DNA from: Sorex araneus
Taxonomy: Eukaryota; Chordata; Mammalia; Eulipotyphla; Soricidae
DNA length: 64,000 bases
NCBI RefSeq assembly: GCF_027595985.1
Contig: NC_073307.1
Location: 48,896,509-48,960,508, forward strand
Direction of reading: 5' to 3'
Shown here one piece after another: positions 46,707 through 58,507 of the stretch. Numbering within the stretch: position 1 is the first letter of the stretch; each line of letters opens with the position of its first letter. Under the pieces are notes generated by a model. The model did no database searches, was not told the DNA's origin, and saw only the letters and a list, made by a program, of their open reading frames with translations. The position numbers and the translations under genes are program-made.

Positions 46707-47294
46707 ATAAAATAAAAGTGACATATATGTTGCTTCTACTGATCATTATTTTTTAATTTTGTAAGCATTTAAAATTATACACTGAATCATATTTATATAA
46801 CCACGGCCAGAATAGACTACCCTGAGGAGTAACCAATTTAATTGGACTATAGTCTGTCTTCAGTATTTAACACATATGAAAATTTTGAGCAACAAAAAGG
46901 AAAGAACAATGAGTCGAGTGAGTGATCAAGACTCCTTGCTGCTGAGTGTTGCTCTCTGCTTACATTTTCCAAGAAAACTGATTGCTGCAAGGAGTAGTGT
47001 AGCGATATGAAAAGCAAATACAAAGTAAATTCTTATCTTTTCATTCTACATGTTTTCCCCTTTAAAACATAGTATGGGGGAGGCAGAAGAAAGAGAAGTT
47101 ATAAAAACTATACTTGAGAGGCAAAACAGGATTCTCTCTGAGGAACACAAAGACAAAGCCACACACATATAAAATGATCTGTTTTTATATAGTAACTGAT
47201 ACATATATGTATTATATTGTACCTGATATATTTATATAGATATATAGAGCAGTGTAGTATATGTACTAGGTGATGCATATAGTTCTTAATATCA
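46707..47294. other. Intergenic AT-rich sequence (unit 2)
   Basis: The counterpart of 18761-19361. It lacks about 12 bp near 47043 that unit 1 has. Confidence 0.6.
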
Positions 47295-47545
47295 CTGTCA
47301 CTGTCACTGTCATCCCATTGTTCATCGACTTGCTCAAGCAGGTACCAGTAACGTCTCCACTGTGAGATTTGTTGTTACTTTTTTTGGCATATCGAATACA
47401 CCACAGGTAGCTTGCCAGGCTCTGCCCTGCAGGCGGGATACTCTCAGTAGCTTGCCGGGCTCTCCAAGAGGGATGAAGGAATCAAACCGGGGTCCACCGA
47501 GTGCAAGGCAAATGCCCTACCTGCTGTCCTATCGCTCCAGTCCAG
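47295..47545 (-). mobile_element. SINE family B, antisense, full length (unit 2)
   Basis: The counterpart of 19362-19611. Confidence 0.93.
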
Positions 47546-47664
47546 CTTTTATCCTTAGTACCATAAGAAGAAAAGAAAAAAAAAGATGTAGCATATCATT
47601 TTATAGAGTTCCAAAATTCAGCTGAAGCAAATAGTTGCCTTTAATTTTTAAAAACCTGGGCAAC

Positions 47665-48034
47665 AGGGTCCCAGAGTGATAGTACAGTGGGTAGGGTGCT
47701 TGCCTAGCAGCCAACCAGGGTTCAATCCCCGACATCCTATATGTTCCCATGAGCACTGCCACGTGTGGCCCAAAAAGCAAATAAATCAAGGACACAAATA
47801 AAATAAAAACCAGAAAGAAAACATTTTAAAAAAAAACGGGTAATGTTACCTAAATCTGAGTTCTCTTAAAACAACCAACTAGTCAGTACGGGGATTAAGA
47901 CCTTGCTTGTGACAGCCCTGTTTAAATTCCCAAGATCATGTATGGTCCCCAAAACCACCAGGGGTCATCCCTGAGCTCAGAGCCAGGAATAGTCCATAAG
48001 CACTGCTGTGTGTGGCCCAAGAGTGGGAGGGGCA
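47665..48034 (+). mobile_element. Two sense family A SINEs (unit 2)
   Basis: Counterparts of 19731-19870 and 19968-20105, at about 47665-47800 and 47897-48034. Confidence 0.72.
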
Positions 48035-48098
48035 CAAAAATCATTTCAGGCTCCCTTCCCTCTCAGCTGTCCCTTTCTGGGAACAGCCAGGGGCATGC

Positions 48099-48243
48099 CA
48101 CCCACACATCCACACACCCCCACTCCAGTCTCTTCCCTTAGCCCTTCAAGTGGGCACACAAACACACAGCACAAACCAGCAGTGGGCACACCCACACACA
48201 CACACACCCAACTTTTCCCTTCTCCCTTCAAGTTAGCATGCAT

Positions 48244-48280
<37 letters not shown>

Positions 48281-48491
48281 GTCAGGGACCAGCAGTAGAC
48301 ACACAAACATGTACACACACAGACACACACCCTGTCAGAGATCAGCAGTGGGCACACACATGTACACACACACATACACATACCCTGTCAAGGACCAGCT
48401 TTTGGCACACACATGTATACCCACAGACACACACCCTGTCAGGGACCAGCAGTGGGCACACATGGTTACACACACAACACACACACACGTT
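48099..48491. repeat. CA-rich VNTR with ~53-bp motif (unit 2)
   Basis: The counterpart of 20170-20632 with four motif copies instead of five and a shorter CA tract. It is about 70 bp shorter overall. Confidence 0.92.
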
Positions 48492-49275
48492 GTCTTTTCT
48501 CTTAAGTCCTTCTCTCCTCCCCTCACCAGCCTGGATCTTCCCGACTTCACACTCCCCCAGGTCTCCTTCCCCAGACCAGGGCCAAGGCCTGCAGTGTGAG
48601 GGGTGGGGGAAGTGCAGTGTCTCCTCAGAGGACTGACAAGTTCTCTTCAGAAGACAGCCCGGGCATGCCAGGCATGCACTCAGCCCAGGTTCCACACCTG
48701 GCATTGCACTACACAGTCCCCTGAGCATCACCCCCAGGTAAGCCCCGGAGGCCCGAGCACCACATCAGAATGGCCTGGAGAACCTCCATACACGTCCTCA
48801 GTCCTGTGGCTCTGGGCTTCTTGAGCATCGCTCCGAAAGGCCCCCCCAGCCCCCTCAAAAGAGGAGGCAGCCCTGGCTCCCCCTACCACCACCCAGGCCC
48901 AGCCCGGGAGAGGCCAGTTTCCCAGCTCACCTCCCTGCTTCCAAAACAGCCGGCAGCCACAGCCAGGCCAAGCACAAAGCCCCCCGGTGCCACAGAAGAG
49001 CTAGGGAAGGGCCCCTCTCCCCAAAGGGAGGCCACCTAAGGGGGAAGCTAGGGGGAGTCTGCAATGGTTGGGGGCTAGAAATACTTGCACCATGACTCCC
49101 TCCTTTATCCCACATCCTCCTGTCTGGAATGCCCCATCCAGCCTCTTCCTGTCTGCAGATACAGCTCAGGCCAGCAGGAAGGAATAACCCCCCAGGACAC
49201 TCTCCTCCCAAATGGCTCCGCTTTCAGCTCTTCAGGGGACACGGAGCCCCTTACCCAGGTCGAGATTGTTTTTAA
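48492..49275. other. GC-rich island of unknown origin (unit 2)
   Basis: The counterpart of 20640-21415. The 89-codon frame is at 48770-49039 with four replacement changes and no silent ones that I could see. Confidence 0.5.
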
Positions 49276-49311
49276 TTAACTAATTAATTATTAGCAATAA
49301 TTAATTAACTG

Positions 49312-49474
49312 TGTTTTTAATTTTGGGGTGATGCACACAGGCCATTCCTGGCTCTGCACTCAGAAATTACTCCTGGCGGTGCTCAGGGGACTATATGGGA
49401 TGCTGGGGATCGAACCCAGGTTGGCCACGTGCAAGGCAAACGCCCTCCCCACTGTGCTATATCTCCAGCCCCCA
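49312..49474 (-). mobile_element. SINE family A, antisense (unit 2)
   Basis: The counterpart of 21455-21612, closer to consensus (GGGATCGAACCCAGG). Confidence 0.9.
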
Positions 49475-49499
49475 ATAGTTCTTAATATATATGCACATA

Positions 49500-49903
49500 T
49501 ATCAAGGCGAGGGAGCAAGAGAAAACTGGGAACATTAGTGGTGGGAAATGTACACTGGTGAAGAGACGGGTGTTGGAATATTACATGACTCAAACCCAAT
49601 CATGAATAACTTTTTAACTGTGTATGTCGTGTGATACAATAAAAAAATAAAAATAAAAAAATATAAAAGCTTATAGTATATAGAAAACTCTCCACACAAA
49701 CTTGACAATCTAAGTCTGGATCTAATATCATCAGACAATGGTGTCGGGGCCTTCTAACAGCAGGTAGGGCATTTCCTTTGCTCGGAGCCAACCCAGGTTT
49801 GTTTCCTGACATCCCAGTTGGTCCCCTGAGCACTTCCAGGAGTGACTGCTGAGTGCAGAGCCAGGAATAACCTGAGTGTGGCCCATAAATGACAACAACA
49901 ATA
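49500..49903 (+). mobile_element. L1 3' tail and SINE family A, sense (unit 2)
   Basis: Counterparts of 21625-21785 (49500-49667) and 21866-22025 (49744-49903). Confidence 0.8.
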
Positions 49904-50655
49904 ACAACATCAAAGGATAGTACCAATCCCATGTTTTTCACATAATAATTATCAATGTCCTAGGCATCTTCAATATTTTACCTCATTTGAACCTTACCAT
50001 GTCTCAATAAAATATTATTCTTATTCTCAATTTTTTTGTAAAGTACAGAGGAATGGTGCACAGAGGCAAAGCTGAATTCAGAGCTCCAGTCCACTCTTGG
50101 ATAAATTCTAATGTTAGGATCCTGGTCTACCTTCGAATATACATGTTTCATTTATCCCCATGTGTTTCAGAGCATAATATGCCTGTGAAGGAAAAGGGAG
50201 CTCAAGTATTTTACATAGAACTTGTTCAAATTATATGTAAATTTAAATTCCTTATTTATCGTTATATTATGTTAGTATTGAGGTAAAATGGTTATAATAA
50301 AATTAATATTCATGCTTTTGGTGTCGAAAGTATCTGCACCTCATCATAACCAAAGTGCTTTAAGATTCCCCGTCCTTATCCTTCCATTACTATGACTCCT
50401 TTACCCAATCTGAAGACCCAACACGCTAACTCAACATTTGGAAATAATTTTCCTCATATCAAATACATCTCCAACTATTCAACTATCTCATTTTCTTCAA
50501 ATGCTAACCAACAGATTAATTGAACTCTGAACTCTGACTTATATAACAATGTGTCTCTGTCTTTAATAAATACATCTTCTGTTATTGTTTTTATATTTTT
50601 GGTAAAACCATATCTAGTAAGATTTTAGCTGATCTTGAATACTATCAATAGTATT
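49904..50655. other. Intergenic AT-rich sequence (unit 2)
   Basis: The counterpart of 22026-22775. From about 50200 on, substitutions and short indels relative to unit 1 become frequent. Confidence 0.6.
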
Positions 50656-50830
50656 GGGGCTGGAGCAATAGCACATCGGGTAGGGCGTTTGCCTTGCATG
50701 CGGCCGACCCAGGTTCAATCCCCGGCATCCCATATGGTCCCCCAAGCACTGCCAGGAGTAATTCCTGAGTGCAAAGCCAGGAGTAACCCCTGAGCATTGC
50801 TGGGTGTGACCCAAAAAGCAAAAAAAAAAT
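50656..50830 (+). mobile_element. SINE family A, unit 2 only
   Basis: A near-consensus family A copy (GGGGCTGGAGCAATAGCAC, CCGGCATCCCATATGG, GTGTGACCCAAAAAGC and an A tail). Unit 1 reads CAATAGTATCAATGATT without it. The flanks AATAGTAT and AATAATAT are a likely 8-bp duplication with one change. Confidence 0.93.
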
Positions 50831-50849
50831 AATATCAATGATTAATTTT

Positions 50850-51180
50850 TTTTAATTTCTTTATTTTGTATGGAATCAATCATATGAGATACACTGTTAC
50901 AAAATTTTTCAGGATTAAATTTCAGTTATACAATGTTCCAATACCTGACCTTTTGCCAGTGTATAATTTCCACCACCAAGTCCTCGGTTTCCCTTCATTA
51001 CCCAGAGTGAGCCTACCTCTATAGTAGACATTGTTCTCTTTTGTTATTCCCCATTTTTCCTTTTTAGGCACGGTGGTTTGCAAGACTGTTACTGAAAGAG
51101 TGTCATGCATATCACTTGACTTCCTTTCATAACCCAGATCCTGATCAAAGTGATCATTTCCAACACTTATTAATGTTGAA
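50850..51180 (-). mobile_element. Old L1 3' UTR, antisense, uninterrupted (unit 2)
   Basis: The empty-site version of 22776-24935. Confidence 0.75.
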
Positions 51181-51186
51181 TTTTTT

Positions 51187-51350
51187 TTTGTTTGGGGGCC
51201 ACACCCAGTAGTGTTCCAGGGTTATTCTTGGCTCCTTATCAGGAACTGTTTGTGGCAATACACAGGGGACCATTGGGGTGCCAGTTTAAACTGGGATCAG
51301 AGGTCTACAAGGCAAGCACCCTACCCATTGTACTATCACTCTGACCCAGA
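51187..51350 (-). mobile_element. SINE family A, antisense, old (unit 2)
   Basis: The counterpart of 24942-25112. Confidence 0.8.
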
Positions 51351-51548
51351 AGCTGAAATTTTTTTGACCTAACATTCTGATTCCTTACTTTTCTAGTCAA
51401 TTTGTTAAATTAAAGCAACTTACAGACTCCAAATTAACAGTCCCATGGTATTTGCTAACTATAACTATATTGGTCTGTATGTACATAAAGAAAATTCACA
51501 CTGAAGAAAATTAATGCAGGCCAATAAACAGTTTGAGTTCTAGCATTT

Positions 51549-51890
51549 CTTTTTTTATTTTAATGAGTCATAGTGAGATACTGTTACAGACTTAACAAAT
51601 TTTCGTCATTACCTTTCAAACAACGTTTGAGTACCCATTCCTCCACTAGTGCCCATTCTCCACCACCAATGTTCTCAGTGTTCCTCCCGCCAACCCCACC
51701 CCTTCCCACTCCCTGCCTCTGTGACAGACACATTCCCTCTTACTCTTTCTCTCCTTTTGGGTGTTATGCTTTGCAACATAGGCACTAAGCAGCCATCATG
51801 TTTGGTCCATAGCCTACTTTCAGCAGGCATCTACCATCCCAAGTGATCCGTCCAACCATCATTTGCTTGGGAGTTCTCACATTTCTTAAG
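51549..51890 (-). mobile_element. L1 3' UTR, antisense, abutting the receptor exon (unit 2)
   Basis: The counterpart of 25313-25655. The candidate acceptor CCTACTTTCAG is at about 51814-51824. Confidence 0.82.
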
Positions 51891-51936
51891 TTAGACCCTA
51901 ACCCCAAAGTTCTCCTTGAATTATAGATCAACACTC

Positions 51937-52887
51937 ATGGACAACACAAGCTGGGGATCAAACCACACTGGATGGTCAGATTTTATCCTATTGGGATTCT
52001 TCTCTCAATCAAATCACCCAGCTCTTCTTTGTGCCATCATTTTTGTGGTTTTCCTGCTGGCCTTGTCTGGAAACAGCATTCTGATCCTTCTGATACACTG
52101 GGATACCAATCTCCATACTCCAATGTATTTTTTCATCAGCCAATTGTCTCTCATGGATGTCATGTATATTTCAGTCACGGTGCCCAAGATGCTCATGGAC
52201 CAAGTCATAGGTGTAAACACAATTTCACCTCCTGAATGTGGGATTCAGATGTTCTTATATCTGACACTAGTAGGTTCTGAATTTTTCCTTCTTGCAGCCA
52301 TGGCCTATGATCGTTATGTGGCCATCTGCCGTCCACTCCATTATTCTAATCTTATGAGCCATAAAATATGCTTTCTTTTGGTATCTGCCTGTTGGTGTCT
52401 GGGAATGGTGGATGGATTCATGCTCACACCTGTCACCATGACATTCCCATTCTGCAGATCCCGGAAGATCCAACATTTCTTCTGTGAGGTCCCTGCTCTA
52501 ATGAAGCTTTCTTGTTCAGACACAACTCTCTATGAGACACTTATGTATCTATGCTGTGTCCTCATGCTTCTTGTACCTGTAACAGCAATTTCAAGCTCTT
52601 ATTATTTAATCCTTCTCACCATCTACAGGATGAACTCAGCAGAAGGCCAGAAGAAGGCCTTTGCCACTTGTTCTTCTCATATGATTGTGGTTACTATTTT
52701 CTATGGGGCTGCTGTGTACACATACATGCTTCCAAACTCCTATCACACACCTGAAAAGGACATGGTGGCCTCTGTTTTTTACACTATACTAACACCTGTT
52801 CTAAACCCATTAATATATAGTTTTCGGAACAAAGATGTCACAGCAGCTCTGACCAAAATGGTGAACGTGGGAGTTCTTATGCACTGA
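51937..52887 (+). CDS. Olfactory receptor, OR2T-like (unit 2 copy), intact
   Basis: The tandem paralog of the gene at 25701-26651, also 316 residues with all the same OR signatures (two N-terminal glycosylation sites, [36 protein letters not shown]). I count 19 amino-acid differences from the first copy and 11 codons with purely synonymous changes. At most differing sites this copy has the family-typical residue (W55, S68, Y77, D88, F116, V185, F281, L292), so it looks the more conserved of the two. The start is the ATG at 51937; the in-frame TTG at 51916 is not a credible eukaryotic start. It has no L1 insertion upstream. An AATAAA at 53165-53170, absent from unit 1, could serve as a polyadenylation signal. 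Confidence 0.96.
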   Translation: MDNTSWGSNHTGWSDFILLGFFSQSNHPALLCAIIFVVFLLALSGNSILILLIHWDTNLHTPMYFFISQLSLMDVMYISVTVPKMLMDQVIGVNTISPPECGIQMFLYLTLVGSEFFLLAAMAYDRYVAICRPLHYSNLMSHKICFLLVSACWCLGMVDGFMLTPVTMTFPFCRSRKIQHFFCEVPALMKLSCSDTTLYETLMYLCCVLMLLVPVTAISSSYYLILLTIYRMNSAEGQKKAFATCSSHMIVVTIFYGAAVYTYMLPNSYHTPEKDMVASVFYTILTPVLNPLIYSFRNKDVTAALTKMVNVGVLMH

Positions 52888-53545
52888 AGTTTAAAGTAAG
52901 CTATTTTATTACTAAGTAATGTGTTTCTTCTTTTTACATATCAGAGTTTTATATCTTATTATACATTATTCCTCAGATTATGAGATAATAAGTTGTCATC
53001 CTACATTCTGTTCAGACTTCTGTGTTTTGGGGGGTCACACCACATACTTCTCAGGATTTAATCCTACATTTGCTCTCAAAAATCTCCAGTAGTACTCAGA
53101 GGAACATATGGGAAGCCAGGGATTGAATCCTAAATATTGTACTCTTTCTTCAGGTACCATTCAAAATAAATTTTAGAATTGTTACTATAGTAAAGTTACT
53201 ATTTCCATTCATTGACACATGTTCAAACTACCATTAAAAGAAATGGGAAAAGCCACTTTCCTAAAACATACTTTCTCCCAGGAAAAAGATGAGTCATAGA
53301 TTTACTACACTAAAAGTATATGTTCACCAAACTGTTGGGAATTTCAAAGTTATGTATTCTTTTACTAAAAACTAGAGCTCATTTTTCCCTCTCTCAATGG
53401 GATCCATTGAAAATAGCATTAAAATCAAAAGAAATCCAGTTTAGAAACAATGAAGTTATCTCAGTAAAGATGAGCTAAGGTTCTGCAACACAGCAATGAT
53501 GTGTACAATGTTGAACTGCACTTATTCTGAGTGTACCCAATTTTT
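52888..53545. other. Receptor 3' flank (unit 2), with an old antisense SINE
   Basis: It holds a reverse family A SINE at 53026-53152 and an AATAAA at 53165-53170. It runs directly into unit 3 without the SINE/L1/LTR block that follows unit 1. Confidence 0.65.
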
Positions 53546-53823
53546 TTTCTCCATCTGCTACAAAAATATAGTCACTTTTTTCTTCAAAATTCATTGAATG
53601 TCCCATTGCAATAAAAAGGAAAGCAAGCTTTTCTTAAAACTCACTTTCTCCAGAAAAGAAGGATCTAGAGCTTCACTTACTCCTACATGTAGTACGTTGA
53701 AAAGCACTTAATTGTGATAATGTCCAAGTTTTCCTTCCTTTGCTGTAAAACCAGAGGGGCTTTTTCCATTCCTCGAACTCCATTAAAATTTCTTTGAAAT
53801 CACTGGGCAAAAGAATTGCCCTT
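53546..53823. repeat. Degenerate tandem-repeat field (unit 3), first part
   Basis: Homologous to about 1015-1290 (CAAAAATATAGTCAC, CACTGGGCAAAAGAATTG), about one tenth diverged by eye. Confidence 0.6.
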
Positions 53824-53837
53824 CAAAAAAAAAAAAA

Positions 53838-54635
53838 GAATTGCCCTTCATTCCTTCAAAAACTAGAAATTGAGCTTCCATATGATCCCGCATACCACTT
53901 CTGAAAATACACCCCAAGGGTGTAAAAAAGAAAAGTAGAAATGACATCTGCACCTGTATGTTCATTGCAGCACTATTTACAATAGCCAGAATCTGGAAAC
54001 AACCCGAGTGTCCAAGACAAATGACTGGTTAAAGAAACTTTGGTACATCTACACAATGGAATATTATGCAGCTGTTAGGAGAGATGAAGTCGTGAAATTT
54101 TCTTATAAGTGGATGGGCATGGAGAGTATCATGCTAAGTGAAATGAGTTAGAAAGAGAGGGACAGACATAGAGGGACTGCACTCATTTGTGAATGGAATA
54201 TAAAATAACATAATATGAGCCTAACACCCAAGGACTGTAGAAACAAGGGCCAGGAATAGTGCACAACAGTTGGATGCCTATCTTATGAGCTGGGGGATAA
54301 GGCAACTGAAATAGAGAAGGGATTACTAAGACAATGATTGTTGGAGGAATCATTCGGGATGGGAACTGTGTGCTGGAAGATAAAGGACCAAATACGATAG
54401 CCTCTCAGTATCTGTATTGAAGACCATAATGCACAAAAGTAGAGAGAGAGTATGGGGGAAATTGTGTGCCATGGAAGCAGGGGAGGGTTGGAAAGGGGGG
54501 TTATACTGGGGACATTGATGGTGGAGAATGTGCACTGGTAGAGGGATGGGTGTTTGATCATTGTATTATTGAAACTCAAATATGTAAGTTTTGTAACTGT
54601 ATCTCACGGTGATTTAATAAAAAAATTTTTTTAAA
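53838..54635 (+). mobile_element. 5'-truncated L1, sense, unit 3 only
   Basis: The end of ORF2 (CACTATTTACAATAGCCAG, TACACAATGGAATATTATGC) plus a full 3' UTR and A-rich end. GAATTGCCCTTC at 53813-53824 repeats at 53838-53849 with an A run between, and GAATTGTTCT recurs at 54636. Units 1 and 2 have an uninterrupted ACAGAATTGTCCTAAAAAT. Confidence 0.88.
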
Positions 54636-54822
54636 GAATTGTTCTAAATATACACTTTCCTATGAAGAAAAGGGAAGCTTAAGCAATCCTTCACTATAGT
54701 TATATGTAGTATGTTGAGCTGCACATTTCATGTACATATCCAGTATTCTTTTTCTATAAAAATATGGTCATTTTCTTTTGATTGCAATCTTTTGATCTCC
54801 CATAAACTGTGAGAAAACAATT
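54636..54822. repeat. Degenerate tandem-repeat field (unit 3), second part
   Basis: Homologous to about 1285-1490. Confidence 0.55.
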
Positions 54823-55636
54823 CTATTTTTTAAATTTTTTTAATTTATTTTATTTTATTTTATTTATTTTATTTAAATTTATTTATTTTATGTGAACTAC
54901 CATATAAAATATGAACTACCATATAAAAATACCTGATGACATTTAATATTAAAACACAAATCCCACCACCATTACACCTTTCCATCACCATATTTTGGAT
55001 GTTTCCATCCTGAACCTCAATCTCTGTTCCAAAGCAGAACCGAAATAATGTATTTTGTATTATTTGTTATGAAAAACCGCTGAAAATGCTACAAAAAGTA
55101 TCCTTATAGGAAAGAGTGTGAAGATTGTTCTATTTTGATAGGGGCCATTAAGACCTTCTATAAGATATCACTAATATGTCTTTAAAGTTTGACTTTAAAA
55201 ACTTGTGTACTTTTATATATATGCATATATATTCTTTCTATATATATAGTACATATATAATATATATGTGTGTATATATATATATATGTCCCTCTAATAT
55301 AGGTTGCCTACTACTGTGAACCCCATCAAATGTGACGCAGTACTCTTGGAGTACATGCAGGGAGTGCTGTATGAAGTGTCACATGGCCACAAATGTGGCC
55401 GTAAGGTCCAGGAATAGGTTCAATCCTGGGTGAGACTTGGCTCGAGTGTGTGGAGAGCGGCCTGAGCATGGTGACAGTTGGGTTCTGGAGGTTTTCAGCT
55501 GCCAGATCTGGGCCCTTTGGGGCAGAGAGGGCTCTCACCCACCCACTCTGGGGCGCTCCGAGTGAAGCAGCCAGGTGCAGGGTCCAGTGGCATGGTTATG
55601 GGGAGAGTCATGTTATGCTCCCTTGTGGGAGAGGAA
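54823..55636 (-). mobile_element. Interspersed element, inverted relative to 8106-9135; unit 3 only
   Basis: The reverse complement of the element in units 1 and 2 (CACCATATTTTGGATG, GAACCGAAATAATGTATT, CCAGGAATAGGTTC). It includes an ATTTT-rich tract at 54827-54898 and a (TA)n tract at 55205-55289. The flanking sequence matches an uninterrupted place near 1490-1512. Confidence 0.75.
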
Positions 55637-57010
55637 ACACAGTTCTACAGAAAGAATAAGAGAGACTAACTTTACTGCAATTGTACTACATGTAGGATCT
55701 TCAACCACACTACTAGGGGGATTGCACAATTTTGTCTTTTGCTAAAAATTCCAGCTCACTTTTTAAACAGCCATTCATAGAAAGTGGCATTGAAAAGAAT
55801 GGAAAAATTCACTTTAGTAGCAACACGATTTTCTCAGGAAAGAGTGAGCGAAAGCTTAGCTGCACAACGATATCTCCAACTACAACGGCTCTTTTGCTCC
55901 TAAAATAAAGTCCTTTCCTTTCTTTGAAATTTCCTGAAACGATTTCCTTTCTTTGAAATTTCCTGAAACTCCCACTGAAATCAGTCTAAAACTCACTTTC
56001 CTAAAATCGCACGTTTATCCAAAAAGCATGAGCTAGAACTTCACCGCATAACTGATAGGTGTGCTACGTGGAAAAGCACTTCCAGAGAGATTTTCAAGTT
56101 TTGCCTTCTTTTCCATAAATCTAGGGTGGCTTTCTTCTTTCACTGATATTCATTGAACCTCCCATGAAATCAATGGTAAAATGCACTTTTCTCTAAGAAA
56201 ACTGACGCTGGGTCTTTGCTTCCCTAAATAGAATGTAATTAGCTGAACCACACTAACACAGTCGCCATTCCTTTCATTGAGATCCATTGCAACTCCTATT
56301 GAAATCAATGAAGAAATGCTGCTTCCAGAAAAAGTATTCTTCTCCATGAAAGATTGACCTAAAGCTTTGCTACCCTGTAAAACATACACTGCATAGAATG
56401 TTCCACAGAATTTGTAATAGGCCTCTCCAAGTTTAGTCTCCAATTGCTACAAATGTATGATTGCTTTTGTATTGCAGTTAAATCTGTTCGCAATAGAGCT
56501 GGAGACTTGAAATATAGTGTGGGTCAGGAAATAATATAGACTAGCTGTGCAGAGGAACACCAGCTCATTTTTGTTATTCTCTTGAGAAAAGTGCATTTCT
56601 TGGAAAGTGCGTTTGCCCACAGATTTTGAAGGGAGCTTCAATGTACGCTAGGAAAAGCCATTCCAGTTTTATTGATAAATAAGACAATTCTTGGAGATTT
56701 TAACTGAAAAGGCAGTTCAAGATACTGATTATAAAAGCTACACAGCAAAGCCAGGATTGTTTCCTCTTTGTTAGAAAGTTTCTTTATCCATTGATTTCAA
56801 TACTAGCTACAATGGAGTTAGATGAAAGAAAGAAATGAGTCCAGCATTTTAGCTGAAGGAGCCAAAATTTCAGAAATCCCACTACCGGTTCTATTCAACA
56901 TACCATGTATGAGTCTTGAAGTGAAAATAATATGGCATTTAAACTACCATTAATATTCCTTATACTTTTCCTAAAAATTTAAAACTATTGTTAAATTCAG
57001 TTATCTTCCT
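55637..57010. repeat. Degenerate tandem-repeat field (unit 3), third part
   Basis: Homologous to about 1515-2890. A private ~30-bp tandem duplication (CTTTGAAATTTCCTGAAAC twice) lies at about 55915-55969. Confidence 0.6.
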
Positions 57011-57780
57011 TAAGGATTTTACATCGATGTGGCAATCTCTATTTCTAAAAACCAAGGATATTTTCCAGGAAAATCGAACAAAAAACAGTGCTTTAATTCT
57101 ATGAAATGAAAAAAGGATTATAAAGCTATCGTGAATGAGAAAATTAATGGAGTCCTAATACTAAGTTCAATGGAATCAACAATATCGCAGTTAAGACCAA
57201 AATGGCATTAAAAAGACAGAATGATAGACTAAAAATGATTGAAACAAGTAACTCGTTCTGCACATGATTCATATATCAATACTTTTGTAAATCACAGCTC
57301 TTTAAATTAATTTCAAGTCAGCAACTATGAAAAATAAGGAGCTCAGAAAGAAAACACTCTTACAGGACATTTAATACATGACAAAGATCTCAAAGTGACA
57401 TAGCAAGGGGAAACTTGTCTAGAATTGATGCCAGTAAATTTGGACTACCACCCACCTCCCGTAAAACAAGAATGGAATAAAAAATAAAATGAGTTTAATG
57501 TTAAAAATGCACAGAGAACCACACATACATATTTAGGTGACGTATTTAGAATCATAGTTTTGGTTACAATCTTCAACTTTTGCCTGCTTTCAATTAAAAA
57601 CTAGGGTCTCTTATGAATTCTACCATCTTATTTTCATTTATCTTCTGACTTTCTTCATTTAACATTATAACTCTCAGTTCCATGCCTGTTGTGTCAAATT
57701 GCCTGATTTCATTCCTTCCAGCATGCAATATTGTACCATGTGTGATATTACACTCGTTCTTCACAATCTGCCTCTGGTGG
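57011..57780. other. Intergenic AT-rich sequence (unit 3)
   Basis: Homologous to parts of 2880-4265 but missing about 2915-3540, including the minisatellite. Nothing else recognised. Confidence 0.6.
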
Positions 57781-57782
57781 TG

Positions 57783-58172
57783 ATGCAATGGTTTAAAAGT
57801 GGGTTGTGCCAGATCACCCTTAGCCTCAGAGCATAGGCAGGAGAAGGAAAGAGAATGGAGGGAAGGGGAAGAAGATAGAGAGATGAGAAATCAAGGGGCG
57901 AGGCTCAGGAGTCCAGGAAATTCAGGAACAGTGGTGGTGTTAAGGAAGGAGAGAACTAAATAGCCAAAACACAGAGTTAACTGAAATTATGAGATCCAAG
58001 CTTTAACAACTGAACTTTTAAAGGTCCCTGTCAAGAGAACAGGCTGAGGGGAGAGGTGGTGTTTGAGTGGGAAACTGGAAACTCTAGTAGAGTAAAGTTG
58101 ACACTGGTTGCGGGAAGGGTGCTGAACATTGTACGTCCAGAAATCAACAATAAATTACTTTGTAAATATTAG
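57783..58172 (+). mobile_element. Retroelement 3' end, L1-like (unit 3)
   Basis: The counterpart of 4270-4670. It continues into unit sequence with no LTR. Confidence 0.6.
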
Positions 58173-58180
58173 TGTGTTGA

Positions 58181-58507
58181 TAACAAAATAAAATGAAAAT
58201 AAAGAGATGAATAAACAAATAAATAAAACCTAGGGTCACTTGCTCCTTTCATTATCCATGAAAACTCCTACTAAAATCTAGTGGACAATACATTTTCTTA
58301 AAAACATGTTGTTTTAAGGAAAAATGAGCTAGAACCCTGCTTAACTACTATTATTTGGAGTACTTAGAACTACACTCTTAGTGAGATATTCCATTTCTGC
58401 TTTCTTTTATCTTAAAATTAGAGGTGCCTGTTTTATTCATTGAAATGTATGGAAACTCCCTTAGGAATTAACATGAAGACACACTTGCCTAAGAAAGAGT
58501 GAGGTAG
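58181..58507. repeat. Degenerate tandem-repeat field (unit 3), fourth part
   Basis: The counterpart of about 5184-5508, and the empty site for the gamma-like LTR at its left edge. Confidence 0.55.

Larger units (their letters stand above)
27914..53545. repeat. Segmental duplication unit 2
   Basis: This is the tandem copy of 1-27316. By eye there are four substitutions in the first 930 bp, but about 31 over the 951-bp receptor gene, so identity is uneven along the unit. It shares the solo LTRs, nested L1 and nearly all SINEs with unit 1. At its right end it runs without a break into unit 3. Confidence 0.97.
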
